NCBI GenBank assembly: GCA_039636795.1
Contig: CP143430.1
Coordinates: 2,356,001 to 2,420,000, forward strand
Length of the DNA: 64,000 nt
From: Micrococcaceae bacterium Sec5.1
GTDB taxonomy: Bacteria > Actinomycetota > Actinomycetes > Actinomycetales > Micrococcaceae
Direction of reading: 5' to 3'
Of this stretch, positions 27,568-37,316 are shown in pieces. Position 1 is the first letter of the stretch. Every line of letters begins with the position of its first letter. A program made the position numbers and the translations under genes. A model generated the notes under the pieces. The model did no database searches. It worked only from the letters and a program-made list of their open reading frames with translations, and was not told the origin of the DNA.

Positions 27568-28038
27568 AAACTGACCCTCGATATGCCTGGAAATGCCGTT
27601 CGAAAGGCCGCATCACTCGTAGCTCAAATGCAGATCTCCTTGTAAGCGGCAGATCTGCACGGGAACGGACGGCCAAACGGGATGGATATCCAGAGCATCC
27701 CGGAGATAGGTGAAATTGCCCTTGGGCCGGTGGGGAACCATCCCAAGGGCAATTTCCACTTAGCCAAATGATGGCTGCTTCAAGGACTTTGAAATCGAGG
27801 CTGTCGGGTACGCGCTGCTTACTACGGAGCTCAGATAGCCTTCTGCCGTGACGAGGACAAACGGTCCTCTGAGCTGTGAGAAAGAGCCTCGACCCAAAGA
27901 AACCAGCCCCGGCGTCCGGCTGTGTTTTCGGAGGTCTGGTGCACAGACGATTTCTAGTGCACGAGCGGGCAACGGGTAAGGTCATATGTTCAAAGGAACC
28001 GGCGGAGAAAGGACTTCGCCATGCGACTTTTGGCTTTC
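27568..28038. other. Intergenic gap with two hairpins
   Basis: No recognisable gene. TGCAGATCT at 27629-27637 pairs with AGATCTGCA at 27651-27659. GAAATTGCCCTTGGG at 27712-27726 pairs perfectly with CCCAAGGGCAATTTC at 27742-27756. The second is a strong terminator-like hairpin for the long amine operon. DNA from 27760 to 28038 looks non-coding. Confidence 0.6.
27712..27756 (+). terminator. 15-bp perfect hairpin ending the amine operon
   Basis: Two 15-base arms, GAAATTGCCCTTGGG and its exact complement, are separated by 15 bases, with short A/T runs at the stem base. They lie 145 bases after the M24 peptidase stop. Confidence 0.65.
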
Positions 28039-28466
28039 TTACCGGTCGCCGTCGGAGGTGTGTGCGATGTAGACGTCGCATGGAGCGATGTGCGCGATAC
28101 TATTTCGGACACTGCCCAAGACCCGGCCTATGCCTTCTATCCCCTTGTTGCCTACAACGACAATCTGCGCCTGGGTGCGTTCGGCTTCCCTGACCAGCGC
28201 CTAGGCAGGCTTTCCCCGTGCTGTCGAGTATGTCATCTTGATGCCACCGCCCAGTGACTCGACCACGGTGCGGGTTACCCACTCGGCGGTTCCGGCATCA
28301 GAAACGACCCTTTGGTCGCTACCGCTGCCGAAAACCTCTGTTCGGCTGCTGTCGAAAGCTGTCACCACGTGGAGTGTCGCCTTCTGTGACTCCGCGAGGA
28401 CGCGGTTTCGGCTGCCTTTTTCGCGGTGTTGCTTCCGTCAACACCGACAATGATGGGTCCGCTCAT
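28039..28466 (-). pseudogene. Universal stress protein, frameshifted and interrupted
   Basis: The minus strand from ATG 28466 begins MSGPIIVGVDGSNTAKKAAE, the standard UspA start. A frameshift near 28395 follows. The next frame reads LAESQKATLHVVTAFDSS and WVTRTVVESLGGG up to GKPA and a TAG. After that ALVREAERTQAQIVVVGNKG, EGIGRVLGSVRNSIAHIAPC and DVYIAHT complete the ATP-binding G-2x-G-9x-G(S) region. With the two lesions the gene is broken. No single open frame spans it. Confidence 0.7.
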
Positions 28467-28601
28467 TACGTCTATTTCCTATGGGCTCATGAGCCAGTCA
28501 CGCTCAACGTACGCGCGGCGTGGCCAGGGTTGGAATGCTTGGAGAATAAAGTTACGCCGACACTGGTCTGGGTCCGGATGCTTGCTGCGTGATCACCGGT
28601 T

Positions 28602-29501
28602 TTACCAGCCGCGTTCTGCGAGGCGGTGGGGCTGCGGGATGTCATCGACGTTGATGCCCACCATGGCTTCGCCGAGTCCGCGGGAGACCTTGGCGATGAC
28701 ATCGGGATCATCGTAATAGGCGGTTGCCTTCACGACTGCGGCAGCGCGCTCTGCGGGGTTGCCGGACTTGAAGATACCGGAGCCGACGAACACGCCATCG
28801 GCGCCGAGCTGCATCATCATCGCAGCATCAGCCGGGGTCGCGATGCCACCAGCGGTGAACAGCACCACCGGGAGCTTGCCCGTGGCGGCGATTTCCTTGA
28901 CGAGTTCGTACGGGGCCTGCAGTTCCTTGGCCGCGACATACAGCTCGTCTTCGGGAAGGGCTGCGAGCTTGGCGATCTCGGAACGGATCTTGCGCATGTG
29001 GCCGGTGGCGTTGGAAACATCCCCGGTGCCGGCTTCGCCCTTGGAACGGATCATCGCCGCGCCTTCGTTGATGCGGCGCAGTGCCTCACCGAGGTTGGTG
29101 GCACCGCAGACGAAGGGAACGGTGAAGTTCCACTTGTCGATGTGGTTCACGTAGTCGGCCGGGGTCAGGACCTCGGACTCGTCGATGTAGTCAACACCGA
29201 GGGACTGCAGGACCTGGGCTTCGACGAAGTGGCCGATGCGGGCCTTGGCCATGACCGGGATGGACACGGCGGCGATGATCGCATCGATCATGTCAGGATC
29301 GGACATGCGGGACACGCCACCCTGGGCGCGGATATCGGCCGGGACGCGCTCGAGCGCCATGACGGCGACGGCACCGGCGTCCTCGGCGATGCGGGCCTGC
29401 TCGACGTTAACGACGTCCATGATGACGCCGCCCTTGAGCATCTCCGCCATGCCCCGCTTAACCCGGCTGGACCCCGTCGAAGGCTTACTGTGCGTCAACA
29501 T
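28602..29501 (-). CDS. pdxS: Pyridoxal 5'-phosphate synthase lyase subunit PdxS
   Basis: 299 residues with near-invariant PdxS sequence: [43 protein letters not shown]-like [49 protein letters not shown] and [11 protein letters not shown]. It builds PLP from ribose 5-phosphate, glyceraldehyde 3-phosphate and ammonia. ATG 29501 follows AGGAG. The glutaminase partner PdxT is not adjacent, unlike the usual chromosomal pair, so this looks like an extra copy that may supply PLP to the aminotransferase at 32043 or use free ammonia. Confidence 0.95.
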   Translation of the reverse strand: MLTHSKPSTGSSRVKRGMAEMLKGGVIMDVVNVEQARIAEDAGAVAVMALERVPADIRAQGGVSRMSDPDMIDAIIAAVSIPVMAKARIGHFVEAQVLQSLGVDYIDESEVLTPADYVNHIDKWNFTVPFVCGATNLGEALRRINEGAAMIRSKGEAGTGDVSNATGHMRKIRSEIAKLAALPEDELYVAAKELQAPYELVKEIAATGKLPVVLFTAGGIATPADAAMMMQLGADGVFVGSGIFKSGNPAERAAAVVKATAYYDDPDVIAKVSRGLGEAMVGINVDDIPQPHRLAERGW

Positions 29502-29551
29502 ATACTCCTAATGCGACATAAACACTCTGGACGGCAGAATCGGTGTGCATA

Positions 29552-30994
29552 TCACCAGTCGACTGCGATGTACTTGGTTTCGAGGAATTCGTGGATGCCA
29601 TGGTGACCACCTTCGCGTCCGATGCCGCTCTGACGGGTACCACCAAACGGAGCTGCCGGATCGGAGAAGACACCTGTGTTGATGCCGACCATTCCGGCAT
29701 CGATGCGTTCGGCCACCCTCAGGGCTCGTTTCAGATCGGAACTGTATACATATGATCCCAGACCCATTTCTGTGGAGTTGGCCAACTGGATCACTTCGTC
29801 CTCCGACTCAAAGCCGACAATCGGTGCGACCGGGGCAAACCATTCATGATTCAAAATGGCAGCGTCAGGGGAAACATTCGAGAGAACGGTGGGGTTGAAG
29901 TAGTAGCCTGGTCCGCCGGGGTTGTTGCCGCCAACGATCCGTGTTGCTCCCTCAGCGAGTGCCGCTTCGACTGCCAGATTCACCCCTGAAAGTGCAGCGG
30001 AGCTTGCCAAAGGGCCAACGTCAATGCCGGTTTGGCGCCCGGGTCCGACCCGGAGGCCCGACATGGCGGCCGAAAAGGATTTGGTGAATTCGTCCCGGAC
30101 GGATTCGTGGACGTAGAAGCGATTGGCCGCCACGCAGGCTTCTGCGTTATGGCGCATTTTCGCTGTGAGTGCGCCAGCGACCGCCATTTCAATGTCGGCG
30201 TCCTCGAATACAAGGAAGGGGGCGTTTCCCCCCAGCTCCATTCCTACGTTGAGGACCCGCTCGCTTGCCTGGGCAATGAGCTGCCGGCCAACCGCGGTGG
30301 AACCCGTGAATGAGACCATTCGTACGGGCCCGCAAGACATGAGGTCTGCCACGACCTCTTTGTCTTGGACAGTGGGGATGACATTCACGGCACCCGACGG
30401 GAGACCGGCTTCTTCCAGAAGCTCGGCAATCCGCAAAGCAGTCAACGGGGTTTGGTTCGACGGTTTGACCACCACGGTGCACCCCGCTGCCAGGGCGGGA
30501 GCAACCTTCCGCGTCACCATGGCCGCCGGTAGATTCCAAGGCGTAATGGCCAGGACAACGCCCACCGGCTGGGAGACCTCAAGAATTCTGCGCGCGCCTG
30601 AGGGCGATTCCCTCAGGGAACCAGGAAGACGGACAGCCTCTTCGCTGAACCATCGGAAGAACTCGGCGGCGTAATCTGCCTCACTTAAGGCATCGGAGTA
30701 CACCTTGCCGTTTTCACTGACGATGATTTCGGCAAGCTCCGCTCGGTGGGCCCGGAGGTTTTCGAAGCCTGCCCGCAAGATCTCTGCCCGCTCGCGAGGT
30801 GATTTGGCTCCCCACGCTGGAAGGGCTGCTTCTGCATTGGCCGCAGCACGCTTGCCGTCTGCCACCGAAGCGCTGTGCACCTCGGCGATGGCCGCCCCCG
30901 TGGCGGGATCGTGGACCGGGAACACTGCCCCGTCTGAAGAGTCGGCCGGCACTCCGCCAATGTGGAGGCCACGCACGTTGGTGCTCACTGTCAT
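29552..30994 (-). CDS. Aldehyde dehydrogenase, succinate-semialdehyde-like
   Basis: 480 residues. PVGVVLAITPWNLPAAMVTR, TVVVKPSNQTPLTALRIAEL, FTGSTAVGRQLI, Glu in GMELGGNAPFLVFED, Cys in HNAEACVAANRFYVHE, and the C-terminal GTRQSGIGREGGHHGIHEFL are all in place. It is a distinct sequence from the 10034 enzyme. It is divergent to nothing immediate and lies 105 bases beyond the end of the GntR gene on the same strand. It probably oxidises the semialdehyde made by the class III aminotransferase encoded nearby. Confidence 0.9.
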   Translation of the reverse strand: MTVSTNVRGLHIGGVPADSSDGAVFPVHDPATGAAIAEVHSASVADGKRAAANAEAALPAWGAKSPRERAEILRAGFENLRAHRAELAEIIVSENGKVYSDALSEADYAAEFFRWFSEEAVRLPGSLRESPSGARRILEVSQPVGVVLAITPWNLPAAMVTRKVAPALAAGCTVVVKPSNQTPLTALRIAELLEEAGLPSGAVNVIPTVQDKEVVADLMSCGPVRMVSFTGSTAVGRQLIAQASERVLNVGMELGGNAPFLVFEDADIEMAVAGALTAKMRHNAEACVAANRFYVHESVRDEFTKSFSAAMSGLRVGPGRQTGIDVGPLASSAALSGVNLAVEAALAEGATRIVGGNNPGGPGYYFNPTVLSNVSPDAAILNHEWFAPVAPIVGFESEDEVIQLANSTEMGLGSYVYSSDLKRALRVAERIDAGMVGINTGVFSDPAAPFGGTRQSGIGREGGHHGIHEFLETKYIAVDW

Positions 30995-31099
30995 GATGTT
31001 GGTTCCTATCTGGATGACTAGGGGAGAGATAGACCCGACCGGGAATTCAGCTGCTGAATGCGGAGAGGTCAGGGCCGCTGCGTCGTGTCCTCAACGGCC

Positions 31100-31795
31100 C
31101 TAGCGGCTTTTGGTAAGAAGAAGGTCAGGGTCTCCGCCAAGACGGACAACGGCTCCGGAGACGGTTGAAAGAATGTAGCGCTGCACCGCATCCATGGCGG
31201 CTTCCTCATCGGCTGATTCAATGGCCGTTATGAGGCAGTCGTACTCATCGGCAACATCGGAGAGATTCTCCAGGCCCTCATCATCCAGCGCAAGCGCCAT
31301 GAGGATCTGGCCTTCCAGGCCATGGAAGAGCTGGATCAAGACGGGGTTGCCGCTTTGTCGGAAGACCTCGGTATGAAAGTCCCATTCGTGCCGGGCTACC
31401 GCTCCTGTGTCCTTTTGCTTGGCAGCTTCGCGTATTTGCTCCGTACGCCGTTTGAGGTCGGACGTGTCCATGCCTCGCTTTGCGGCGATCCCGAAGGCTA
31501 CGCGTTCAAGTCCAACCCTGACGTTGTACAGGTCCACGATTGCCGGGCCGTCGATCTCGCGGACTATCGCGCCCTGATGTGGCCGCTCGTCAACGAGTCC
31601 TTCTTCAACCAGCTTCTGGATTGCCAACTTCACTGGTCCCCGGCTGACCTGCAGTTCCGCGGCCAGATGTGCTTCCTTAAGGCGGGAACCCATCTGCAGG
31701 CTGCCGTCGATGATGCCCGCGCGCAGACGGTCATAGGCGATATCGACGAGCCTGTTCCTGGGCGCCGGAGCTAGCCGTGCAGCAGTGTCGGTCAA
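31100..31795 (-). CDS. GntR-family transcriptional regulator (FCD type)
   Basis: 231 residues from TTG 31795, preceded by an excellent AAGGAGGG at proper spacing. The longest open frame reaches 31909 but would run through the promoter. The winged helix is LRAGIIDGSLQMGSRLKEAH and SRGPVKLAIQKLVEEGLVDE. The FCD domain has its ligand residues in HEWDFHTEVF and ADEYDCLITAIES. It is divergent from the aminotransferase-hydantoinase operon and lies next to GCAATC inverted repeats, its likely operators. Confidence 0.9.
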   Translation of the reverse strand: MTDTAARLAPAPRNRLVDIAYDRLRAGIIDGSLQMGSRLKEAHLAAELQVSRGPVKLAIQKLVEEGLVDERPHQGAIVREIDGPAIVDLYNVRVGLERVAFGIAAKRGMDTSDLKRRTEQIREAAKQKDTGAVARHEWDFHTEVFRQSGNPVLIQLFHGLEGQILMALALDDEGLENLSDVADEYDCLITAIESADEEAAMDAVQRYILSTVSGAVVRLGGDPDLLLTKSR

Positions 31796-31850
31796 GGACC
31801 GGCCCTCCTTAGTTGATGACAGTACAACCCAACTATAGCGACAAAAGCAT

Positions 31851-31962
31851 AGATTGCTAGCAGTTTGCAATCTTTGTCCCACCCCCCTTGACAGTGAGTC
31901 ACGACACAACCAACCTTGTAGCTATCAGAAAACTGTTAGCAATCCTAATCCCAAGTGATTGC
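31851..31962. promoter_or_regulatory. Candidate operators for the 31.1-kb GntR regulator
   Basis: AGATTGC at 31851-31857 and GCAATCT at 31867-31873 are exact inverted repeats. A second pair, GCAATC (31939-31944) and GATTGC (31957-31962), lies closer to the aminotransferase. ACTGTTAGCAATC at 31932-31944 recurs as ATTGTTGGCAATC at 37763-37775, in front of the DUF1989 gene. Repetition in two promoter regions of the same cluster suggests binding by the adjacent regulator. Confidence 0.5.
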
Positions 31963-32042
31963 CTGTCATCTGAATCCAAGAACGTGAACTGAACGAGACA
32001 GCACTGCCACCGCGCAGTGCCGCTAGTGAAAAGGAATCCAAA

Positions 32043-33377
32043 GTGAGCAGACTGCTTCAGACCGGTATCAACGCTGGGAGCAAGCCATTGGTGAAGGTTG
32101 TCGGAGGCGAAGGATCACGCTTCATCCTTGATGACGGGCGAAGAGTGATCGACGGCAGCAACACCGGTGGCCCCCTTGGACACGCACACCCTGACATGGT
32201 TGAAGCGGTCAAGAGGGCTGCCACTGCACCTGTCATCAATGAGGGGTGGTTCTACGCCGAACGGGAACAAGCTGCTCAGGAACTCATCGATGTTGCCTTT
32301 GCCGGAGAGCACGATTGGGTTGGGGCTGTCCGCTTCTTCATCAGCGGCAGTGAGGCCAACGATCTCGCTCTGTCGTTGAGCCAGGCCTTCACGGGTCGTA
32401 CCGCATTGGCAACCCGCGAGCGCGCCTACCACGGCATGACCGGACTCTCGCGCGACATGACCGTGCAACCGCATTGGCATGGAGGCCTTTCGTTCCAGCG
32501 CGGCGGCACACGCCCGGTGCCCCGCACCGCACCTGTCAAAATCCTTCCGGCAACTGTCCGCGCGCAGTATGGCGAACCGCTTCGCGATGAGCACCTGCAG
32601 GAGCGACTGGCCGGGGCTGAAGAGACTCTGTCCGATGTCGCCGCAACAATCATCGACTACACCCAAGGCGGCCACTACTACGACGCCGCCTATCAGGACC
32701 GCGTTGCCGAGGCAGCCCGGAACGCAGGTTCCCTCTGGATCGCGGACGAAGTCGTCACCGGACTGGGCCGTCATGGCGGCAACTGGTTTGCCTTCCAGGG
32801 CGGCAAAAGCCGTCCCGATATTGTCACTTTGGGTAAGCCCCTGGGTGGTGGCGCAGCACCTGCCGGGGCAGTCGTGCTGTCCAAGGAACTGGTCGAAAAC
32901 ATGAAGGACAAGACCTGGCAGACCTACAGCACCTTCCGTGGGCACCCGATGCTCATGGCGGCCGTCAGGGCGCACCTGCGAATCGTGCAGAACGAAGGGC
33001 TCGTCGAGAGGGCAGCGCGCATGGGGGATATCACCCGACGCAGGCTTATCGAGATCGCCGAGAAACACCCGAGCGTTGCCCGTGTGGACGGCGACGGCCA
33101 GCACTGGACGGTCGAGCTCAAGGGAACTGACTGGCGCAACTGGTACGGCGACACCCTGGAAGCGCCGGTCGCCTCTAAGGTGGCCGCACGCGCGCTGGAA
33201 GCCGGGGCAATGATCGGAACCAGCGGGGAGCGGGATTCTCTGTTCCTCTCACCGGCGCTCAACATGCCCGAGGAAGACCTCGAGGGGCTGTTCCAGGCGC
33301 TGGACCACGGCCTGGACGTCGCCGACGAGACACTCGACCGCGGTCTGCTGGGAGCATCAACGGTTGCCGGGTCCTGA
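32043..33377 (+). CDS. Class III PLP-dependent aminotransferase
   Basis: 444 residues starting at GTG 32043. It is of the glutamate-1-semialdehyde aminomutase/omega-transaminase type. GSNTGGPLGHAHPDMVEAVK, FFISGSEANDLALSLSQAFT, AYHGMTGLSRD, the Asp of WIADEVVTGLGRHG that contacts the PLP nitrogen, and the PLP lysine in IVTLGKPLGGG are all present. It would move an amino group from an amine or beta/gamma-amino acid, giving an aldehyde or keto acid for the dehydrogenase at 29552. It is first gene of the operon that continues with HyuA and HyuB. Confidence 0.9.
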   Translation: MSRLLQTGINAGSKPLVKVVGGEGSRFILDDGRRVIDGSNTGGPLGHAHPDMVEAVKRAATAPVINEGWFYAEREQAAQELIDVAFAGEHDWVGAVRFFISGSEANDLALSLSQAFTGRTALATRERAYHGMTGLSRDMTVQPHWHGGLSFQRGGTRPVPRTAPVKILPATVRAQYGEPLRDEHLQERLAGAEETLSDVAATIIDYTQGGHYYDAAYQDRVAEAARNAGSLWIADEVVTGLGRHGGNWFAFQGGKSRPDIVTLGKPLGGGAAPAGAVVLSKELVENMKDKTWQTYSTFRGHPMLMAAVRAHLRIVQNEGLVERAARMGDITRRRLIEIAEKHPSVARVDGDGQHWTVELKGTDWRNWYGDTLEAPVASKVAARALEAGAMIGTSGERDSLFLSPALNMPEEDLEGLFQALDHGLDVADETLDRGLLGASTVAGS

Positions 33378-33483
33378 CGATGTTGGCTGAGCTCCCGAGC
33401 CTCGCCGCGGCGGAGGAACCCGCCATAAGAGCGCAAGCCGGTAATCCCCACCAGAAATGCAGCATCACTGAAAGGAACACCCC

Positions 33484-35529
33484 ATGATCCGAGCAGGAGT
33501 AGACGTTGGAGGCACGTTCACCGACGTCGTTCTGATCGACGAGGCCACGGGTGACATTACCCAGCGCAAAGTACCCTCCGACCCAAAGCAGCTTGAGGTT
33601 GGTATCGTCAATGGCCTCGTCCGCAGCCTTGGAGGCCCAGAGCACACCGAGGAGCTCGGGTTCATCGGGCACGGAACTACTGTCGCCACGAATGTCACCC
33701 TCGAACGCACCGGTCCCCGCGTGGCCATGCTGTGTACCAGGGGATTCCGTGACGTCCTCGAAATTGCCCGGCTCGCCAAGCCCGGCACCAAGCTGTACAC
33801 GCACAAGTCGGTTATGCCCGAACCAGTGGTGGCACGCAAAGACTGCTTCGAAGTTGCTGAACGTATCAACGCCAAGGGCGAAGTCGTTGAGGAACTCAAC
33901 GAAGACGATGTAAGAGAAGCCCTTCAGAGCATCGCCGCCCGAGGCATCAAAGCCCTCGCCGTCTGTTTCCTCTTCTCCTTCCGCAACGGTGAACACGAAC
34001 GCCGCGCACGTGACATCGCCGCTGTCGAGGTCCCAGAGATGGAAGTTTCCCTCTCCAGCGAGGTGTGGCCGGAATTCCGCGAATACGAACGGGCCAGCAC
34101 CACAACGCTCAACTGCTACCTCCGTCCTGCAGCTTGGTCGTACCTGGAAAGGCTCGGCTCAGCCATCGACGAGACCTTCCCACAGTCAAATCTGTGGGTC
34201 ATGCAGTCCAATGGTGGACTGACCACGCCGGACGCAGCTGCCGGCCTCCCCGTCAGGCTTGTCATGTCCGGCCCCGCTGGTGGAGTCGTGGGAGCCAAGT
34301 ACGTCGCCGCCGAAACCGGCTTGAAAAACCTCATTACTGTCGATATGGGCGGCACCAGCTTCGACGTCGCCCTTATCCAAGACGGCGAACCGTCCTTGGT
34401 CGACAAGCAGGACGTCATGGGCCTTCCGGTCAAGGGACGGGCCTTGGACATTCTGACCATCGGCTCCGGTGGCGGCTCGATCGCCTGGGTGGACGCTGCC
34501 GGTCAGTTCCGTGTCGGCCCCCGCAGCGCCGGCGCATTCCCTGGCCCGGCATGTTACGGCCGAGGCGGTGTCGAACCAACCGTCACGGATGCCAACCTCG
34601 TCCTGGGCTACTTCGACCCGAACGTCCCGATTGCCGGCGGCGATCTCACCCTGGACTACGACGCCGCGTACCAGGCCTGCGCCCGACTGGGCAAGGAACT
34701 GGACATGTCGCCTGTGGAAGCAGCTTGGGGTATCCGCTCCATCGTTAACGCATCCATGGCCGGTGCGGTCCGAGCCGCCTCCGTCCGCCGTGGGCACGAC
34801 CCGCGCAACTTTGCACTCCTCGGTTTTGGCGGAGCAGGGCCTCTCCACGCCGTGGACATTGCGGCAGAGATGAACATGCGCGAGGTCGTCATTCCGAACG
34901 TGGCCGGTTGCTTCAGTGCGCTAGGCATCGCCATTACCGACGCCGTCCACGACCTGGTCAATACCCAGTCGGTCCTCGCCAGCGCAGCAAACTCGGCCGC
35001 CACAGTAGAAACGGGCTTCGGATCTCTGGTCAGCCAGGGCAAGGAAGAGCTGGCCGCCAGCGAAATCCCGGAAGCCCTGCAGGACTTCGAGTACTCAATT
35101 GACCTGCGCTACAAGGGTCAGAACTCACCGCTGAACCTGCCGCTGGCTAAGCCCGGTGACCTGCATGATGCTGTCGCAGCGTTCCACAAGGAGCACCTGC
35201 GCCAGTTTGGCTACAGCACACCAGAAGATGATGTCGAGGTCGTCAACCTCCGGCTCCGTGCGCTCGGACGAATCGGAAGGCGCCAAGAAGTCTCCCAGGA
35301 GCCCCTTGCATTGCACCCCGCAGCTCCAGAGAGCACGCGGGAGATCAGCGTTGGTGCCAATAAAACCGCCGGCGCGGGTATCTACAACCGTCTCTCCCTG
35401 AAGGCTGGCTCAAGCTTCAGCGGCCCTGCCATTGTCAACTCCGACGACACCACTGTCGTCGTGCCCCCTGGCGCGAATTGCCACATCGACCGCGCCGGAC
35501 ACCTGCGCATCATTCTGGAGGAAGCATGA
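33484..35529 (+). CDS. hyuA: Hydantoinase/oxoprolinase subunit A (ATP-dependent)
   Basis: 681 residues. The N-terminal phosphate-binding motif is GVDVGGTFTDVVLID. GHGTTVATNVTLERTG, MQSNGGLTTPD, VMSGPAGGVVGAK and the second ATPase motif TVDMGGTSFDVALI define the Hydant_A/oxoprolinase fold. GFGGAGPLHAVDIA follows. Family members use ATP to open cyclic amides (5-oxoproline, N-methylhydantoin) or to carboxylate ketones. It overlaps HyuB by four bases (ATGA), so an HyuA-HyuB complex is expected. Confidence 0.93.
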   Translation: MIRAGVDVGGTFTDVVLIDEATGDITQRKVPSDPKQLEVGIVNGLVRSLGGPEHTEELGFIGHGTTVATNVTLERTGPRVAMLCTRGFRDVLEIARLAKPGTKLYTHKSVMPEPVVARKDCFEVAERINAKGEVVEELNEDDVREALQSIAARGIKALAVCFLFSFRNGEHERRARDIAAVEVPEMEVSLSSEVWPEFREYERASTTTLNCYLRPAAWSYLERLGSAIDETFPQSNLWVMQSNGGLTTPDAAAGLPVRLVMSGPAGGVVGAKYVAAETGLKNLITVDMGGTSFDVALIQDGEPSLVDKQDVMGLPVKGRALDILTIGSGGGSIAWVDAAGQFRVGPRSAGAFPGPACYGRGGVEPTVTDANLVLGYFDPNVPIAGGDLTLDYDAAYQACARLGKELDMSPVEAAWGIRSIVNASMAGAVRAASVRRGHDPRNFALLGFGGAGPLHAVDIAAEMNMREVVIPNVAGCFSALGIAITDAVHDLVNTQSVLASAANSAATVETGFGSLVSQGKEELAASEIPEALQDFEYSIDLRYKGQNSPLNLPLAKPGDLHDAVAAFHKEHLRQFGYSTPEDDVEVVNLRLRALGRIGRRQEVSQEPLALHPAAPESTREISVGANKTAGAGIYNRLSLKAGSSFSGPAIVNSDDTTVVVPPGANCHIDRAGHLRIILEEA

Positions 35530-37246
35530 TTTCGACGGCCGTGGACCCGATCACCCTTGAGGTGATCCGGAACGGTCTGCTCACTGCGGCAGACGAAATG
35601 AAGAGCGTTGTTCTTAGGACCGCGTATTCCCAGCTCTGGAAAGAAGCCGGGGACCTTTCCTGTGCCTTGCTGAGCACCAGCGGTGAGTGCGTCGCCCAAG
35701 GCTCTGCCGACATCCCGATCCACTTACCCACAATGCCCTACAGCTTCGCGGGCATGATCGAGAAGATACCGGTCGATCAGATGAAGCCCGGAGATGTCTA
35801 TCTTCACAATGACCCTTTCCGCGGCAATAACCACCTGCCCGACTTCTTCATGCTGAAGCCGGTCTACGCGGGTGAAACCCTTCTTGGCTTCTCGGCAGTC
35901 CGCGGACACTTCATCGACGTCGGTGGCAACGGCCCTGGTTCCTACTCCTCGACCGCCCCGGACATTCAGGCGGAAGGCTTCCGCATCCCGCCGACCCGGA
36001 TTTGGCGTGAAGGTGTCAGGAACGAAGATCTCGTGGAACTGCTGGAGATGAACCTCCGCAACCCCCACGAACGCATTGGTGACCTCAACGCACAATACGC
36101 AGGTTGCAACACAGGCGAACAGCGTCTTCTTGCCTTGGCAGAAAAATATGGCGCAGAAACGCTTCTGCAGTCTGTCGAGCAGATCCTTGACGACTCCGAG
36201 ACTGTCGCCCGCAAGCAGATCGAAGAAATCCCCGACGGCGTCTACACGTTCGAGGACTACTGCGACGGCGACGGCATCGACAACACCCCATTCAAGATTG
36301 CCTGCTCCGTCACCGTGTCGGGCGGCTCTGTAGCAATCGATTTCGACGGCACGTCCAAGCAGACGAAGGGCGGCATGAACATGGCCCTCTCGGTGTGTTT
36401 CGCCGCCTGCGTCTACGCAATCAAAGCCCTGACTGATCCGGATGGCCCGGCCAACTCTGGTGCCTACCGCGCCGTCTACGTTACCGCACCGGAAGCCACA
36501 GTCGTCAATGTGGCCTACCCTGGCGCAGTTGTTGCCGGCAACCACGAAACCTCCGCCCGGGTCGCAGACTGCGTCACGGGCGCCCTGGCCCAGGCCCTGC
36601 CCGACCGTGTTGTCGCAGCCGGCGCCGGCAGCTCCGGGGTACTGGTCTTCGGCGGCAACGTCGACGGCGAGGACTTCATCCGCGATGAAATGCACGCTTC
36701 AGGCCAAGGCAGCGGTCAGGACGCCGATGGTGGCAACGCGCACCGCGTAAACCTCGCGAAAACAGGCAACATACCGGTCGAAGCCCCTCGAGATGTCCTA
36801 CCCAATGACGGTCCTGGAGAACTCGATCACCGATGATGGCGGCCGGCGAGTTCCGTGGCGGGTGCGGTATTCAGCGCCGGGTTCGCTTTGACTCCGAAGG
36901 CTGGCTCAAGATCGTGGCCGAGCGTGGAACCGTACCTCCGTATGGACTGTTCGGCGGTGGCGAAGCCGCTCCCAGTCAAGTGGTCCTCACCGGTGCGGAT
37001 GGTGACGCCAAGCAGTTGCCCTCGAAGACAGCGCCGCTTAATGTCAAGGCTGGAGACGAGCTGTTCCTGAAGTGCGCAGCCGGCGATGGTTTCGGTGATC
37101 TGCGCGACCGCCCCGTCGGAAATCCTCAGGACGACGTCGACAATGCGTATGTCTCTCCCGAGATCACCCGGGAGGTCTACGGTGCAGAGGTGGTCTCGGT
37201 CGCCGATCGTCCTAACGGCGTCCGGTTCGTACAGCGCAACAACTAG
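35526..37246 (+). pseudogene. hyuB: Hydantoinase/oxoprolinase subunit B with two frameshifts
   Basis: The first 420 codons from ATG 35526 are a good Hydant_B protein: DPITLEVIRNGLLTAADEMK, LHNDPFRGNNHLPDFFMLKP, FIDVGGNGPGSYSSTAPDIQ, ARVADCVTGALAQALP. An extra C in the CCCC run at 36784-36787 shifts the frame. The shifted frame reads LEMSYPMTVLENSITDDGG, and near 36841 a two-base loss shifts again to AGEFRGGCGIQRRVRF through TAG 37246. As written, translation stops at 36836 after garbled residues. Either the complex is inactive or these are sequencing errors in GC-rich repeats. Confidence 0.85.
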
Positions 37247-37260
37247 CACCCAAATTGAAT

Positions 37261-37297
37261 GGGTTCCTTGCTCCGGTTTCCTCGGGGCAAGGAACCC
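37261..37297 (+). terminator. Intercistronic hairpin after HyuB
   Basis: GGGTTCCTTGC at 37261-37271 pairs exactly with GCAAGGAACCC at 37287-37297. It lies between the hyuB stop and the NTF2-like gene, with no U tract. It probably attenuates or protects the mRNA rather than fully terminating. Confidence 0.5.
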
Positions 37298-37316
37298 GCT
37301 CCAAGGAAGAAACGTG

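Noticed and set aside
32115..33104. 329-residue minus-strand open frame
   Set aside because: It lies entirely inside the aminotransferase gene and its translation lacks any family pattern; high-GC shadow frame.
26362..33377. Ectoine degradation (DoeA/EutD with DoeD)
   Set aside because: Length is similar, but no DoeB/EutE deacetylase is present and the peptidase and aminotransferase are in different clusters under different regulators.
35724..36695. 323-residue minus-strand open frame
   Set aside because: Antisense shadow of HyuB, which has strong family motifs on the plus strand.
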